Position numbers and translations under genes: made by a program. From NCBI RefSeq assembly GCF_018069875.1, contig NZ_JAGQDF010000020.1, positions 1 through 64,000 of the forward strand: a DNA stretch of 64,000 bases, given 5' to 3'. Positions 1 to 8,944 of the stretch are shown here, in pieces (the stretch's first letter is position 1; every line of letters begins with the position of its first letter). The notes beneath the pieces were generated by a model, which was not told the DNA's origin, made no database searches, and worked only from the letters and a program-made list of their open reading frames with translations. This DNA is from Ideonella alba (lineage in GTDB: Bacteria; Pseudomonadota; Gammaproteobacteria; Burkholderiales; Burkholderiaceae_C).

Positions 1-427
1 CGCTGCTCGGCACCTGACTCCCACGGAAATCCATTAACCTTCAACCCAGGACCCCTACCGAATCACTGGTACGGCCGAAGGGGGCAGGTCAGAGTATACG
101 ACGACTAGTTGAATGAATTAATGATCGGCTTTAGGTATTTAGTCAGCCCTGGAATTCACGCGCAGCCTGCATGAAGAAATCAGAACCGGCGACTTTCTTG
201 GCCGACCTCTTCCAAGAGTCGGCACGGCGCGAATTGCGAGAGGACTGGAGGATTTTTTGATTCGGTTTGAACTTGACGCAGTTCGAGTTGTTGTCTGCCG
301 GCTGCATACGTGTGGAGAACGATTGGAGCATCGGCTGATGAGCAACGTGATGTATCGACCCAGTAGAACCTGCTCAGCTCAAGCCGCTTTTGCATAAGCC
401 TCATCCCGCCCTGCCCAGACGCGACAC
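1..427. other. Intergenic stretch with no supported gene
   Basis: No convincing gene was found here. Short open frames exist on both strands, including a 29-codon frame at 171-260 on the plus strand, but none shows a recognisable motif or a good ribosome binding site. The stretch lies beside a transposase remnant and is probably scarred insertion-sequence or plasmid DNA. Confidence 0.5.
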
Positions 428-631
428 ATGTCCGTGGCCCAGCGCTCGTTGGGCGCCTGGGCCACTGAAGGCAGTACCGACAATGAACGGCGAAAAATCC
501 ACGAATGGGGCCACGACTACAACGAGCACCGGCCCCACAGCTCCCTCGGTCACCTGACCCAGCGGGAGTTCATCGAACAAGGTCAGGACAACCCGTCACC
601 GGTGGGCCGACTCCTGTTCAAACCTGTCTGA
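428..631 (+). pseudogene. IS3-family transposase C-terminal remnant
   Basis: The frame ends with DYNEHRPHSSLGHLTQREF, the hallmark C-terminus of the IS3-family OrfB integrase core. About 65 codons remain, against roughly 280-300 for an intact OrfB, and the DDE catalytic core is missing. The first 20 codons do not resemble transposase, so homology effectively starts near position 485. This is a decayed insertion sequence at the downstream edge of the NRPS operon. Its sequence differs from both IS3 elements at 16664-19205, so the two edges are not copies of one element. Confidence 0.8.
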
Positions 632-767
632 ATCTAGTCCGACCTCAGTCCTCGACCATCTCTAGTCGCCTCAGAAACGTCAATCGGGCGTGCTTATTGG
701 CGTTCATCCGGACTCAAGCTTTAGTTTGACAGGGCGTTTGGCGATTCCCAGTCTCTCAAAACCACCC

Positions 768-781
768 CGGGTGAACACCCG
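768..781 (-). terminator. Possible weak terminator after the MbtH gene
   Basis: A 6-bp inverted repeat (CGGGTG..CACCCG) lies about 25 bases past the stop codon of the MbtH-like gene. On the minus strand it is followed, after a short G-rich run, by TTTT. The loop is only two bases and the T tract is short and displaced, so the call rests mainly on position at the end of the operon. Confidence 0.25.
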
Positions 782-805
782 CAACAACCTATTGAAGCTT
801 CACAC

Positions 806-988
806 CTAACCCTTGCGCAAGCTGGCCGGGGTCATGTCAGTCCAGTGCCTGTTGATGTAGTCGAGGCAGTCCTCTTTGTTGTTTGGTTCGGTCTGGACCG
901 CCCAGCCAGCGGGCACGGCGCGATCAGCCGGCCACAACGAATACTGTTCTTCCGAGTTCATCACTACCACGTACTTGTCGGCTTCCAT
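806..988 (-). CDS. MbtH-like protein (NRPS adenylation partner)
   Basis: This 60-residue protein carries the MbtH family signature: NSEEQYSLWP near the N-terminus, VPAGW, a K..CLDYI segment, and WTDMTPASLR at the C-terminus. MbtH-like proteins bind adenylation domains and are often needed for their solubility and activity. The gene starts 19 bases after the stop of the C-A-T NRPS, with a GGAG ribosome binding site at a spacing of about 7 bases, and is the last gene of the operon. It presumably serves one or more of the three adenylation domains encoded upstream. The length is slightly shorter than the typical 65-75 residues. Confidence 0.95.
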   Translation of the reverse strand: MEADKYVVVMNSEEQYSLWPADRAVPAGWAVQTEPNNKEDCLDYINRHWTDMTPASLRKG

Positions 989-1007
989 TTGGTTACTCCT
1001 CGATTAC

Positions 1008-4000
1008 CTACTGCAGTGAAGATGATTGTCTGTCGGCTGTGCGCATCGCGTCGTGCCTACGCGCTTGGCGGGTGATGGTAGGAACTTCCGGAGGGGATAT
1101 GGCCCCCGTCGCTTGGTCAATGCTAGCCGCCAGCGCCGCAATCGTAGGGTGGTCGAACAGGCGGCGCAGCCCGATGTCGCCATACCCTTTTTCGGCGAGC
1201 CTACTGGCAATCTGAGTTGCTAGCAGCGAGTGGCCACCGAGGGCAAAGAAGTTATCGTGCACGCCGACGCGCTCGACACCAAGCACTTCGATCCATATTC
1301 CTGCCAACATTTCTTCGCTGGTGTTACGCGGCGCGACATAGCCCGTTCCGAGCGAATCACGCGACAACTCGGGTGCCGGCAAGGAATTGCGGTCGACCTT
1401 GCCGCTTGAGTTTAGCGGTAAGCTGTTCAGGAACACCCAGCCTGACGGGATCATATACTCGGGCAAGAAAGCCGAAAGCTGGGTACGCAAATCAACGATA
1501 TCAAGCATTCCGGAAAGAGGTACGACATACGCTACCAGTCGCTTGTCTCCAAGCTCGTCCTCGCGAGCGGTCACAACGGCATCACCAATTCCAGCGCAGT
1601 CCAGCAGCGCAGCCTCAACTTCTCCCACTTCAATTCGGAAGCCACGGATCTTGACCTGCTGATCGATTCGGCCGAGAAACTCGATATTGCCGTCGGGCAG
1701 ATAGCGCGCCAAGTCCCCGGTCTTGTACATTCGGCTACCAGGCTCATCGAAGGGATTGGGAATGAACTTCACCGCTGTCGGCACTGGACAGTTCAGGTAG
1801 CCGCGAGCCAATCCAGCGCCAGCGATATGCAGTTCTCCGGTCACGCCAATGGGGACCGGTTGTAGATTGCCATCAAGAATGTAAATCTTCCGTTGCGCTG
1901 TCGGGCGCCCGATTGGTATGAGTGGGCCGGACGGCATATGCAACGGCCTAAGCATGTACTGAGTCGCGGTCACGATCGCTTCGGTCGGCCCATAGGCATT
2001 TATAACCCTCATCGGGAGGGTAATTCCCCGGCAGGCCTGGGCCCGAACAGCCTCCCCGCCGACAATCAATGTGTCTAGCGGCAGTGACTCCAGGTCGGCA
2101 AGATTTTTCCGGGCATACTCATGCCAATAGGCTGCCGGGATGTCGGCCACACCGATCGACTGCCTGCGAACCTGAACAAGCAGTTCCTGCGGACTCCAAA
2201 TCTCGCGGCCCCGCAGTATGACTGTGGCTCCGCATACCAGTGGTGAAAACAACTGCTCGACAGAGACGTCAAAGTTGATTGATGCCAACTGCAAGCATCG
2301 CGTCCCGGGCTTCAAACGGTATGCTTTGCTTCGCTCCAGCAAGTGACAAGCGGCGGCACCATGCTCAACCAGGACTCCCTTTGGCTTTCCTGTTGAGCCC
2401 GACGTGTAGATGCAGTACGCCAAATTCAGCGAAGACGTTAAGGTCTGTGGGTTGAGGTGTACATGACTGCCGATATCGGACCAGTCTGAATCAAGGCAAA
2501 CGATCTCGTAGCTTGAACGTGGCAGGCGAGCCTTGAGGGATGACTGCGTGAGCACAATTTGCGCTCCAGTGTCCTGGAGTATGTAGGCTACGCGTTCTTC
2601 CGGATAGTCGGCATCGAGCGGTACGTATGCTCCGCCGGCCTTAAGAATACTAAGCAGCCCGATGACCATGTCTAGGCCGCGCTCCAAGCAGATCCCCACG
2701 AGTGTGTCGGGTTTGACTCCCTGGCACCTGAGGTGGTGCGCCAGCTGGTTGGCTTTGGCATTGAGCTGCGAGTAGCTCAGCTGCTTATCATCCATTGCCA
2801 CGGCTGTTGCATCTGGTGAGCGCTCAACCTGCTCTTCAAACAGCTGATGGATGCATTTGTCTCTCGGGAAGTCAATCCGAGTGTCATTCCACCCCAGCAG
2901 GATCTGGTTCTGCTCCGGCTCAGTCAGCAGCCGCAGAGCAGCTACAGGACTGTCAGGTGCGGCGGCCGCCAACTCTTCGACCAACACGGCGTATGAACGC
3001 GCCATGGCCTGAACAAGCCAAGCATCAAGATGCCCGCGGTCGTACAACAGCCAACCGCGCAAGCCACATGAGTCCTCCCGAATATCCAACGTAAGCTCGT
3101 TCTTTACGAATTTGGGAACGCATTCGACAGGGGGGAGGCTTTGGTCAGCAAGACACAGAGGGGGTACCGGCTTTGCCTCATAACCAAAGCCAAGTTGCAC
3201 CAGGGGCCCTTGGATGCTGTGGCCGGCTCGTTTCATCCCTCTGGCAACAAGAGGGAAGGGCAACGCGGCGCTCTCCATGAGGTCGAACAACTGGTCCTGC
3301 ACGCCAGCCAGCAGACCGCGAACCGTGTCGCCGGTATCGATGCGGGCCCGGACAATGCCAAGGTTGGTCAGGTAGCCGATTGCGGAAACAGCCTCTGGTG
3401 ACTGGCGATTACTCACAGGCATGCTGATCGCAAAATCGGCTTGGCCGGAGTAGCGGTGCACCAGCGCAGCGAAAGCCGCGAGGTGGTATGCGGTCGGCGT
3501 GATCCGGTGGCGCAGCGCGGCTGCGTTGATACGTTTGACGGCTTCGACGTCGAGGCTGAATTCCGCAACTCCCGAAATCGCGCTCCCCGTCTCCTGGTGG
3601 CGTGACTCACTGAGTAGCGGCAGTGCGACACGCGAGGGGATACCGGCAAGCCGACTGAGCGTTGCCTGAAGTGCAGCGTGTCCGGCCTGCGATTCGCAAT
3701 AGCGGGCCTCCTCGCGTGCCAACTCAGAGGCGATCAGCGGCTGGGTCAGCCACGCGGGTTCGCGATGTTCGGCCAGCGCTTTGGACACGGCTGCAAGTTC
3801 GTCCAAAAAGACCTCAGCTGACGCGCCGTCGAACACGATGTGCGGGAAGCTCAGCACGACGCCGCCGTCGGTTCCAACGATTGGCTGCGCAACCAATGCG
3901 CGCAACAGCGGCGGTACCGCGAGGTCAAAGGGGCGCTCGGTCTCAGCAAGCGCCAGATCGCGCAATGGCGCGTGTACGAGAGTCACCGGTACGGCATGCA

Positions 4001-4235
4001 GGTCATCTGCGTCTTGGATGCTCAAGCTTGGCACGCCGGCTTGGGCGGTGATCGCCGAGCGCAGCGACTCATGACGGCGGCACAACACAAGCAGCGCACG
4101 CTCCAACAGCGCCGTGTCGACCGCCTGAGCGCTTGCAAAGGCAAATACCATGTTGTAGGCCGCGCTAGTGGCTGCATCGCTTTGGCACAGGTACCAGAGG
4201 CCCTGCTGGGCGATAGTGAGTTTGGACTTGTTCAT
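1008..4235 (-). CDS. NRPS elongation module, C-A-T, no thioesterase
   Basis: A 1075-residue single-module NRPS. The condensation domain covers about residues 5-430; its active-site motif reads PHIVFDG near residue 130, so the first His is Pro while the second, catalytic His is kept. The adenylation domain (about 455-945) has TSGSTGKPKG near 610, AYGPTEA, YKTGDLARYLPDG, GRIDQQVKIRGFR and the A10 motif NSSGKVDR. The carrier domain has LGGHSLLATQI with Ser about 1003. Hand-read pocket residues include Asp235, Val236, Glu239, Asp278 and Ala322, suggesting a substrate with an amine or other basic side chain. Only about 70 residues follow the carrier Ser and no thioesterase or reductase is visible. 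The start at 4235 (MNKSKLTIAQQG) is preferred over an upstream ATG at 4262, which would overlap the MFS gene. Confidence 0.93.
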   Translation of the reverse strand: MNKSKLTIAQQGLWYLCQSDAATSAAYNMVFAFASAQAVDTALLERALLVLCRRHESLRSAITAQAGVPSLSIQDADDLHAVPVTLVHAPLRDLALAETERPFDLAVPPLLRALVAQPIVGTDGGVVLSFPHIVFDGASAEVFLDELAAVSKALAEHREPAWLTQPLIASELAREEARYCESQAGHAALQATLSRLAGIPSRVALPLLSESRHQETGSAISGVAEFSLDVEAVKRINAAALRHRITPTAYHLAAFAALVHRYSGQADFAISMPVSNRQSPEAVSAIGYLTNLGIVRARIDTGDTVRGLLAGVQDQLFDLMESAALPFPLVARGMKRAGHSIQGPLVQLGFGYEAKPVPPLCLADQSLPPVECVPKFVKNELTLDIREDSCGLRGWLLYDRGHLDAWLVQAMARSYAVLVEELAAAAPDSPVAALRLLTEPEQNQILLGWNDTRIDFPRDKCIHQLFEEQVERSPDATAVAMDDKQLSYSQLNAKANQLAHHLRCQGVKPDTLVGICLERGLDMVIGLLSILKAGGAYVPLDADYPEERVAYILQDTGAQIVLTQSSLKARLPRSSYEIVCLDSDWSDIGSHVHLNPQTLTSSLNLAYCIYTSGSTGKPKGVLVEHGAAACHLLERSKAYRLKPGTRCLQLASINFDVSVEQLFSPLVCGATVILRGREIWSPQELLVQVRRQSIGVADIPAAYWHEYARKNLADLESLPLDTLIVGGEAVRAQACRGITLPMRVINAYGPTEAIVTATQYMLRPLHMPSGPLIPIGRPTAQRKIYILDGNLQPVPIGVTGELHIAGAGLARGYLNCPVPTAVKFIPNPFDEPGSRMYKTGDLARYLPDGNIEFLGRIDQQVKIRGFRIEVGEVEAALLDCAGIGDAVVTAREDELGDKRLVAYVVPLSGMLDIVDLRTQLSAFLPEYMIPSGWVFLNSLPLNSSGKVDRNSLPAPELSRDSLGTGYVAPRNTSEEMLAGIWIEVLGVERVGVHDNFFALGGHSLLATQIASRLAEKGYGDIGLRRLFDHPTIAALAASIDQATGAISPPEVPTITRQARRHDAMRTADRQSSSLQ

Positions 4236-4245
4236 AGGTACAAGC

Positions 4246-5553
4246 TCACGATGCGGTTGCATCGGCGACCTTCAGGGGACTCTCCGAAACGCGCAGTCCG
4301 CCTTGCCACCACAGCCCTGCGGTGCAGAAGGCGATCAGCAGCCCGCACGCCGAGATTAAGGAGCCTAAGGCACCGGTGAGCCCTGCCCCCCAGGTGGCTC
4401 CCAATGGCGCTAGGGTTTGAGTGATTGGGCCAAAGACGGTATTTGCGAGCGGAATAGAGCTCAGGGTCGCTAGCGGCGTCAGACCATACGCGACGACGGT
4501 GCGCACGGCGAAAACCTTGCCTTGCGTAGCGATAGGCACATTGGATTGCCAGATTGTCTGGCTGCACGCTGAGATCAGTGAGGTCGCCGCCCCGATAAGC
4601 AGGACGAGTACACACAATAGACGCGTGTCTCGCGCGATGCCCCATGCGAACATGCATATCGCGAGGAAGAACGCGGCGACAAGTACGGCATTGGCATGAT
4701 CCATGGCGACCCGGCGCCTGACTAAATAGGCACCCACCGTGAAAGCGCCGGCACCTTCAAATGCCAAGGTGAATCCAAGATTGCGGTTGTCACTGAACGA
4801 TAGGAGGTAGGGCGTGATGGTGACCACAAAAATTGTCAGGCCGATGTTGATCAACATGAAGAACAGCAACAGTCGACGCAAACCCGGACGGGCGAAGACC
4901 CAGCGGAACCCATAGGTCATCTCACCCCAAAATCCGGTCGAGTCTCCGCGCGCGGCTTTGTCAGCGGGACGGGAGGACGGGCGGATGGCCAGGATCCCTG
5001 CGATGCCGATAATGTAGGACAGGATGTCGAGTGCAAGCATCCCGTTGAGGCCGAGCAGTGTCAGGCCAAAGGCGCCCAGCAGTGGACCCAACACAACGTT
5101 GATACCGCGAAACACCTGCTGTAGGCCGTTGACTCTCGCCAAGTCCTCTCTTGGCACCAGTTCAGAAATCGTTGGGCTGAGGGCGGACCAGCGTAGCTCG
5201 GACGTCAGGCTTAGCAACATCATTGCCACCGCCACAAGGACAACGCTGAGTTCACCCGTGATGGATGCAAGCCAGATGACGCAGATCATCGCCAAGGACA
5301 TAACGTCGGCGATCAGCAGCAGGCGTTTCTTGTCGCATCGATCTGTGATGAGCCCCGCGAATGGGGCGAAGAGGATCTCGGGCAGCGCGGCCAGTGTGCT
5401 GAGCACAGCAAAGATCGGGAACGACCCGGTTTGACGGAAGATCCAGACGTTCAGCCCAAACGATGTCAGGGTCGACCCAAGCGTACTGATGCCGCGTGTA
5501 GCGACCAAGACCCACGCTGATCGTGGGACGGCCGATGTGGGGCCTTCGGTCAT
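4246..5553 (-). CDS. MFS transporter, probable peptide exporter
   Basis: A major facilitator protein of about 435 residues with roughly 12 hydrophobic segments. The loop after the second segment carries GLITDRCDKKR, the MFS signature between helices 2 and 3. It resembles the EntS-like exporters found in siderophore and NRPS clusters. The ATG at 5553 overlaps the stop of the phosphopantetheinyl transferase gene as ATGA, which decides this start over an in-frame codon 129 bases upstream that would give an unusual Arg/Ser-rich leader. The next NRPS starts 10 bases downstream. It probably exports the tripeptide-derived product across the inner membrane; the substrate is an inference from context. 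Confidence 0.88.
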   Translation of the reverse strand: MTEGPTSAVPRSAWVLVATRGISTLGSTLTSFGLNVWIFRQTGSFPIFAVLSTLAALPEILFAPFAGLITDRCDKKRLLLIADVMSLAMICVIWLASITGELSVVLVAVAMMLLSLTSELRWSALSPTISELVPREDLARVNGLQQVFRGINVVLGPLLGAFGLTLLGLNGMLALDILSYIIGIAGILAIRPSSRPADKAARGDSTGFWGEMTYGFRWVFARPGLRRLLLFFMLINIGLTIFVVTITPYLLSFSDNRNLGFTLAFEGAGAFTVGAYLVRRRVAMDHANAVLVAAFFLAICMFAWGIARDTRLLCVLVLLIGAATSLISACSQTIWQSNVPIATQGKVFAVRTVVAYGLTPLATLSSIPLANTVFGPITQTLAPLGATWGAGLTGALGSLISACGLLIAFCTAGLWWQGGLRVSESPLKVADATAS

Positions 5554-6353
5554 GGTGTTAGAGGGCGGGGAGGAAGGGGAAGACCATGCCGGAGCATGAC
5601 CACTGTATGAACTGCGCGTTCGATCGTCGTGATCTTGGCTTCGATCGGCTCGGACCACTCCGGGCCAAGGGCACCGGCGCAAAGCCAGGCGATCGCGTGG
5701 CCTGGCCGTGCCTCAATCGACAGAACCTCAACCTCGTCGAAATCGACGAAACGACGGACATGGCGGTGGATCGCCTTGTAAAGCGATTCTTTGGCAGAGA
5801 ACAGAGCAGTGGCCCGCCATTGGTCGTCGCAGCCGTCGAACAACTGTTGGCGTTCGCGATCCGTGCAGCACAAGGCCTGAATGACAGCGAATCCAGCGTG
5901 ATCGACGATTAGCTCCGAGTCGATCCCAATGCCGGCGCACACACTAGCTGGCGCGGCGACTGCGTAGGCCATCTCACTAGTGTGGGAGATCGACCCGACA
6001 CTGCCGTCTGGCCAGACTGGCTCACCCGTATCGCCTCGCAACACAGGCCAGCCAATCCCAAACTGGGCGAGTGCCCGCCCAGCACAAAGCCGACCGGCTA
6101 GAAAGGAAGCCCGTCGACTAGGCACGGACAGCCTCAGCTCCGCCGGAAGTAGGCTATGCAACGCGTCCGCCAGGGTGCTGCAGACCGAAATCGGGATCGC
6201 CGCGCCGAAGCACGACGCTGGCAAAGCATGGGGCACGCGCTGACATGCCAAATCCAGTTCCGCAAGGCAAGAGGCGGTAGCCGCCAAGCTCGAGCCGCCC
6301 GCAGAGCCCGCTCCCCCGCTGGGCAAGAGGTGGAAGCGATTATCTTCTGTCAT
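5550..6353 (-). CDS. 4'-phosphopantetheinyl transferase (Sfp/EntD type)
   Basis: A 267-residue enzyme that would load phosphopantetheine from coenzyme A onto the carrier domains of the neighbouring NRPS proteins. Family motifs are present: RRASFLAGR in the N-terminal half, GEPVWPDGSVGSISHT, GIGIDSEL with the metal-binding Asp, and FSAKESLYKAI with the Glu-Ser pair typical of Sfp/EntD enzymes. Start and stop overlap the flanking genes by 4 bases on both sides, so it is translationally coupled within the operon. The N-terminal 45 residues are Gly/Ala/Ser-rich and unlike the core family. Confidence 0.94.
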   Translation of the reverse strand: MTEDNRFHLLPSGGAGSAGGSSLAATASCLAELDLACQRVPHALPASCFGAAIPISVCSTLADALHSLLPAELRLSVPSRRASFLAGRLCAGRALAQFGIGWPVLRGDTGEPVWPDGSVGSISHTSEMAYAVAAPASVCAGIGIDSELIVDHAGFAVIQALCCTDRERQQLFDGCDDQWRATALFSAKESLYKAIHRHVRRFVDFDEVEVLSIEARPGHAIAWLCAGALGPEWSEPIEAKITTIERAVHTVVMLRHGLPLPPRPLTP

Positions 6354-8944
6354 GCCCGATCATCCTGATGCACCGCCACCACGCGAAACTCGCTCGTGTA
6401 CGGTTCGCCTTGGGTGTCTTGCAGCCACAGTGCATTCATGCCGGGCAGCATCTCCGAAAACACGAGGCATGCGTCGGCGCATGCACTACTGTCCAAAGCG
6501 ACGCGCACCTGTTTGATGAGCAGCCGCACGAGCGCGGGGCTGCAGAAGTCCAGGTAGAAGGGCTTGACCTCGCAGGGCGACTTCACGAAGACCTGCTCCG
6601 GCAGCCGGTTCTGCGATTTCCAACGGCGCATGAACCGGAAAGCCTCTGCGTCACCGCCCTGGCAAGCGCCCGCCAGCTGCCGACACTCGACGCGCCAGCA
6701 TTCGCGCTGCACGACCAAGTCGCCAATGGCAATCCGCGGCACGTGGGGACTTGGACTGAACATCCGGAACTGGTTTACCGCCAGCGTCGACATCGACTCA
6801 CCGAATGCGTCGAGAATGTCGGCACAAAACCGGCCGTCATGGGTCCGCGCTACCAATTCGCCGTCCACGCGCTCGACGATCAGCTCGCCTACGGCAATGG
6901 CCGACGCAGGATCCAGCGGACAAGCGTCGTGAGAAAAGCAGATCTCCCGGTCGACGCCCGGTTCGGCTACGACCTGAACCCGCACCGGTTGGCCTGAGCC
7001 TACGCGCGAGAACAGGGGAAGTGCACGCGGCATGCCAAGATCGGCGCGCAAGGCTGCCAACAGCGACGATGGATCCGGATGCTGCTGACAGGCTGAGTGG
7101 TTGATAAGAGTGTTGACCCCCATGTGGAGTTCGCCGAGCACGAAGGACAGTTCGCCACGCCTGGCCGCCATTGAATCCGTTGCAGCGACCAGGATGTCCG
7201 GGCTCTGGTGGCACGCACTGCGCCAGCCACAGTCAGAGGCAATGAAGTTCTGCTCGACAGCGGCTTGCACGCGAGAGACTGGGAACACGAGCTGTCGGTC
7301 GCCGTCGGCATAAGGAAGGATGGATGCCCAGCGCGCGGCTAGCTCCTGCTGCAGCGACGATGTGTCAAGGGCTTGCCCCTGAAACAAGTCCTGAACGAGA
7401 TACCAGAATCTGACGAGAGGCACAGCCTCGACGCCGCCACAACGGTCGAAGGCATCATGCATCGCCGCGCGTGCCAGCTTCGCGAGCTGATGGCAGTACC
7501 AGCGCGCGCTACTGAGCACTAAGTCCAGCGGCGCTTGCAGCTTCGCGCGTGCGTCGATGCCGAGACTGATACTGAGGTTGCGCCGGCAATCCTCGTAGAC
7601 AATCGTACGGGCTCCATAGGTCTCCCCGGGCGCTCGCACCGCGGCAACGCCAGTCACTCGCTCGAAGGCCGAATTCAAGGCAGCCACGGCATCGGCAACC
7701 GCATCTGCGTCTCCAGCCGCTGCCGCCAGCGCCGTACGTCCTTGCTCTAGCGTGTCAAGTCCAGCGAGGGCTTCTTGCTTTAGATATTCGTTGTCGATTG
7801 CCTCCAGTTGGCGCCGCAGCGGCTGCTCTGGTCGAGGTTCGCCCACAGGGACCTGGAACTCCCAGACGATCCGGCGCGAGCCGGCCAGCGCCTCCAGGGT
7901 CGCGAAGACCTCCGATTCTTGTTCGAAGGGCCCGAACGGGTTGGCGCACAGGGCAGCAGCGATGTCGCTCGCGAGCGCGACGCCGTCGCAGCAGGCCACG
8001 ACGGATGCAGACCGCTCGTCTAGCTCAACGGCGTGACCGTGCGGCATTTGAAGACGAGCACCATCCCATCTCAACTGCGGTGCTAAGCGAGGTGTCTGCC
8101 AATGGCGATAGCGCAAATCTGCGGACAAACGTTCTGCATAAGCGCGAATCGCCCAGTCTTCGAAATACACATGCCGCGCCTGGAGGAAAGAAGGCCCCAG
8201 GGCGCAGCTGATGTGGCCCGGCGATTCAGCGAAGAGTGCCCACGCCTCGGGCCCGAAGAAGCCAATCGTGTCATTCTTGATTGAATATCGCTGCGCATAA
8301 GCGGTGACCAGCGTCTCGGCCTGGCGCAACTTCGCCGAATCATCGACCACATCGACCAGCAGTCGGTCGACGCATTGGTGCAGCGCCTTCAGGTTTTGCC
8401 ATGCCACGGCTTCCCGAAAGCGCTCCTGACGGGCAATCGTTGCGGCCCATTCGCGCGATCGCCGGGCTGCTTGCACATGGACATGTTCGTATCGTGCGCG
8501 AGCTGCTCTCAAGAGGTCCTCGGCCTCGATCATCGCCTCGGCCATGACGGTGCTTAGGTGAGGTAGCAGCGGTGTATTGTGGCCTGTGCGGTAAGCCTGT
8601 CGCAGGCCCCGCTGCAGGTCGCGCAGCTGCGCGGCATCCTGTGCTGGCGCGCCTGCGTTCAGACCCGGAGCCCGTATGCGCTCGCGCAAGGCTTCGGTCC
8701 GGCTTCTGAGCGCCTTGAGCGCGGCTTTGCGCAGAATGGCAACGCGCGTTTCGACCCCGTTGACTTCGTCTGCCGTCCGCGCCGCGTCCGCAGAAGCGAA
8801 ACCGGCGATCAGCGAAGCAGAGAAACCAGCGCTGCGAAACTCGATGTCGCGCCAGTATGACCAGCCCTGCGGACTGGCCGGGGTCAAGTGGGCTGGGATC
8901 GCGATGGCGCGATGTACTACCGGCCCGGTAGATGCCCGCCTCAT
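6350..8944 (-). CDS. LanB-like protein (lantibiotic dehydratase, tRNA-dependent type)
   Basis: An 864-residue protein resembling the N-terminal (glutamylation) part of lantibiotic dehydratases. Visible family-like segments are YSIKNDTIGFFGP around residue 220, where canonical LanB proteins have a TPFG(L/F) motif, and a C-terminal FRMFSPSPHVPRIAIGDLVVQR segment followed by a basic tract. In known LanB enzymes this part uses aminoacyl-tRNA: Glu-tRNA for Ser/Thr dehydration, or other aminoacyl-tRNAs in the peptide aminoacyl-tRNA ligases (PEARLs) that extend a peptide C-terminus. The length fits a stand-alone LanB/PEARL without the separate elimination domain. No precursor peptide or elimination subunit is seen nearby. 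It overlaps its neighbours by 4 bases on each side in an NRPS operon, so it probably acts on an NRPS-bound or released peptide. The family assignment is fairly sure; the function is not. Confidence 0.78.
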   Translation of the reverse strand: MRRASTGPVVHRAIAIPAHLTPASPQGWSYWRDIEFRSAGFSASLIAGFASADAARTADEVNGVETRVAILRKAALKALRSRTEALRERIRAPGLNAGAPAQDAAQLRDLQRGLRQAYRTGHNTPLLPHLSTVMAEAMIEAEDLLRAARARYEHVHVQAARRSREWAATIARQERFREAVAWQNLKALHQCVDRLLVDVVDDSAKLRQAETLVTAYAQRYSIKNDTIGFFGPEAWALFAESPGHISCALGPSFLQARHVYFEDWAIRAYAERLSADLRYRHWQTPRLAPQLRWDGARLQMPHGHAVELDERSASVVACCDGVALASDIAAALCANPFGPFEQESEVFATLEALAGSRRIVWEFQVPVGEPRPEQPLRRQLEAIDNEYLKQEALAGLDTLEQGRTALAAAAGDADAVADAVAALNSAFERVTGVAAVRAPGETYGARTIVYEDCRRNLSISLGIDARAKLQAPLDLVLSSARWYCHQLAKLARAAMHDAFDRCGGVEAVPLVRFWYLVQDLFQGQALDTSSLQQELAARWASILPYADGDRQLVFPVSRVQAAVEQNFIASDCGWRSACHQSPDILVAATDSMAARRGELSFVLGELHMGVNTLINHSACQQHPDPSSLLAALRADLGMPRALPLFSRVGSGQPVRVQVVAEPGVDREICFSHDACPLDPASAIAVGELIVERVDGELVARTHDGRFCADILDAFGESMSTLAVNQFRMFSPSPHVPRIAIGDLVVQRECWRVECRQLAGACQGGDAEAFRFMRRWKSQNRLPEQVFVKSPCEVKPFYLDFCSPALVRLLIKQVRVALDSSACADACLVFSEMLPGMNALWLQDTQGEPYTSEFRVVAVHQDDRA

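Noticed and set aside
171-260. 29-codon frame considered as a precursor peptide for the LanB-like enzyme
   Set aside because: It is 6 kb from the LanB-like gene on the opposite strand, beyond a transposase remnant, has no ribosome binding site, and lacks leader/core features.
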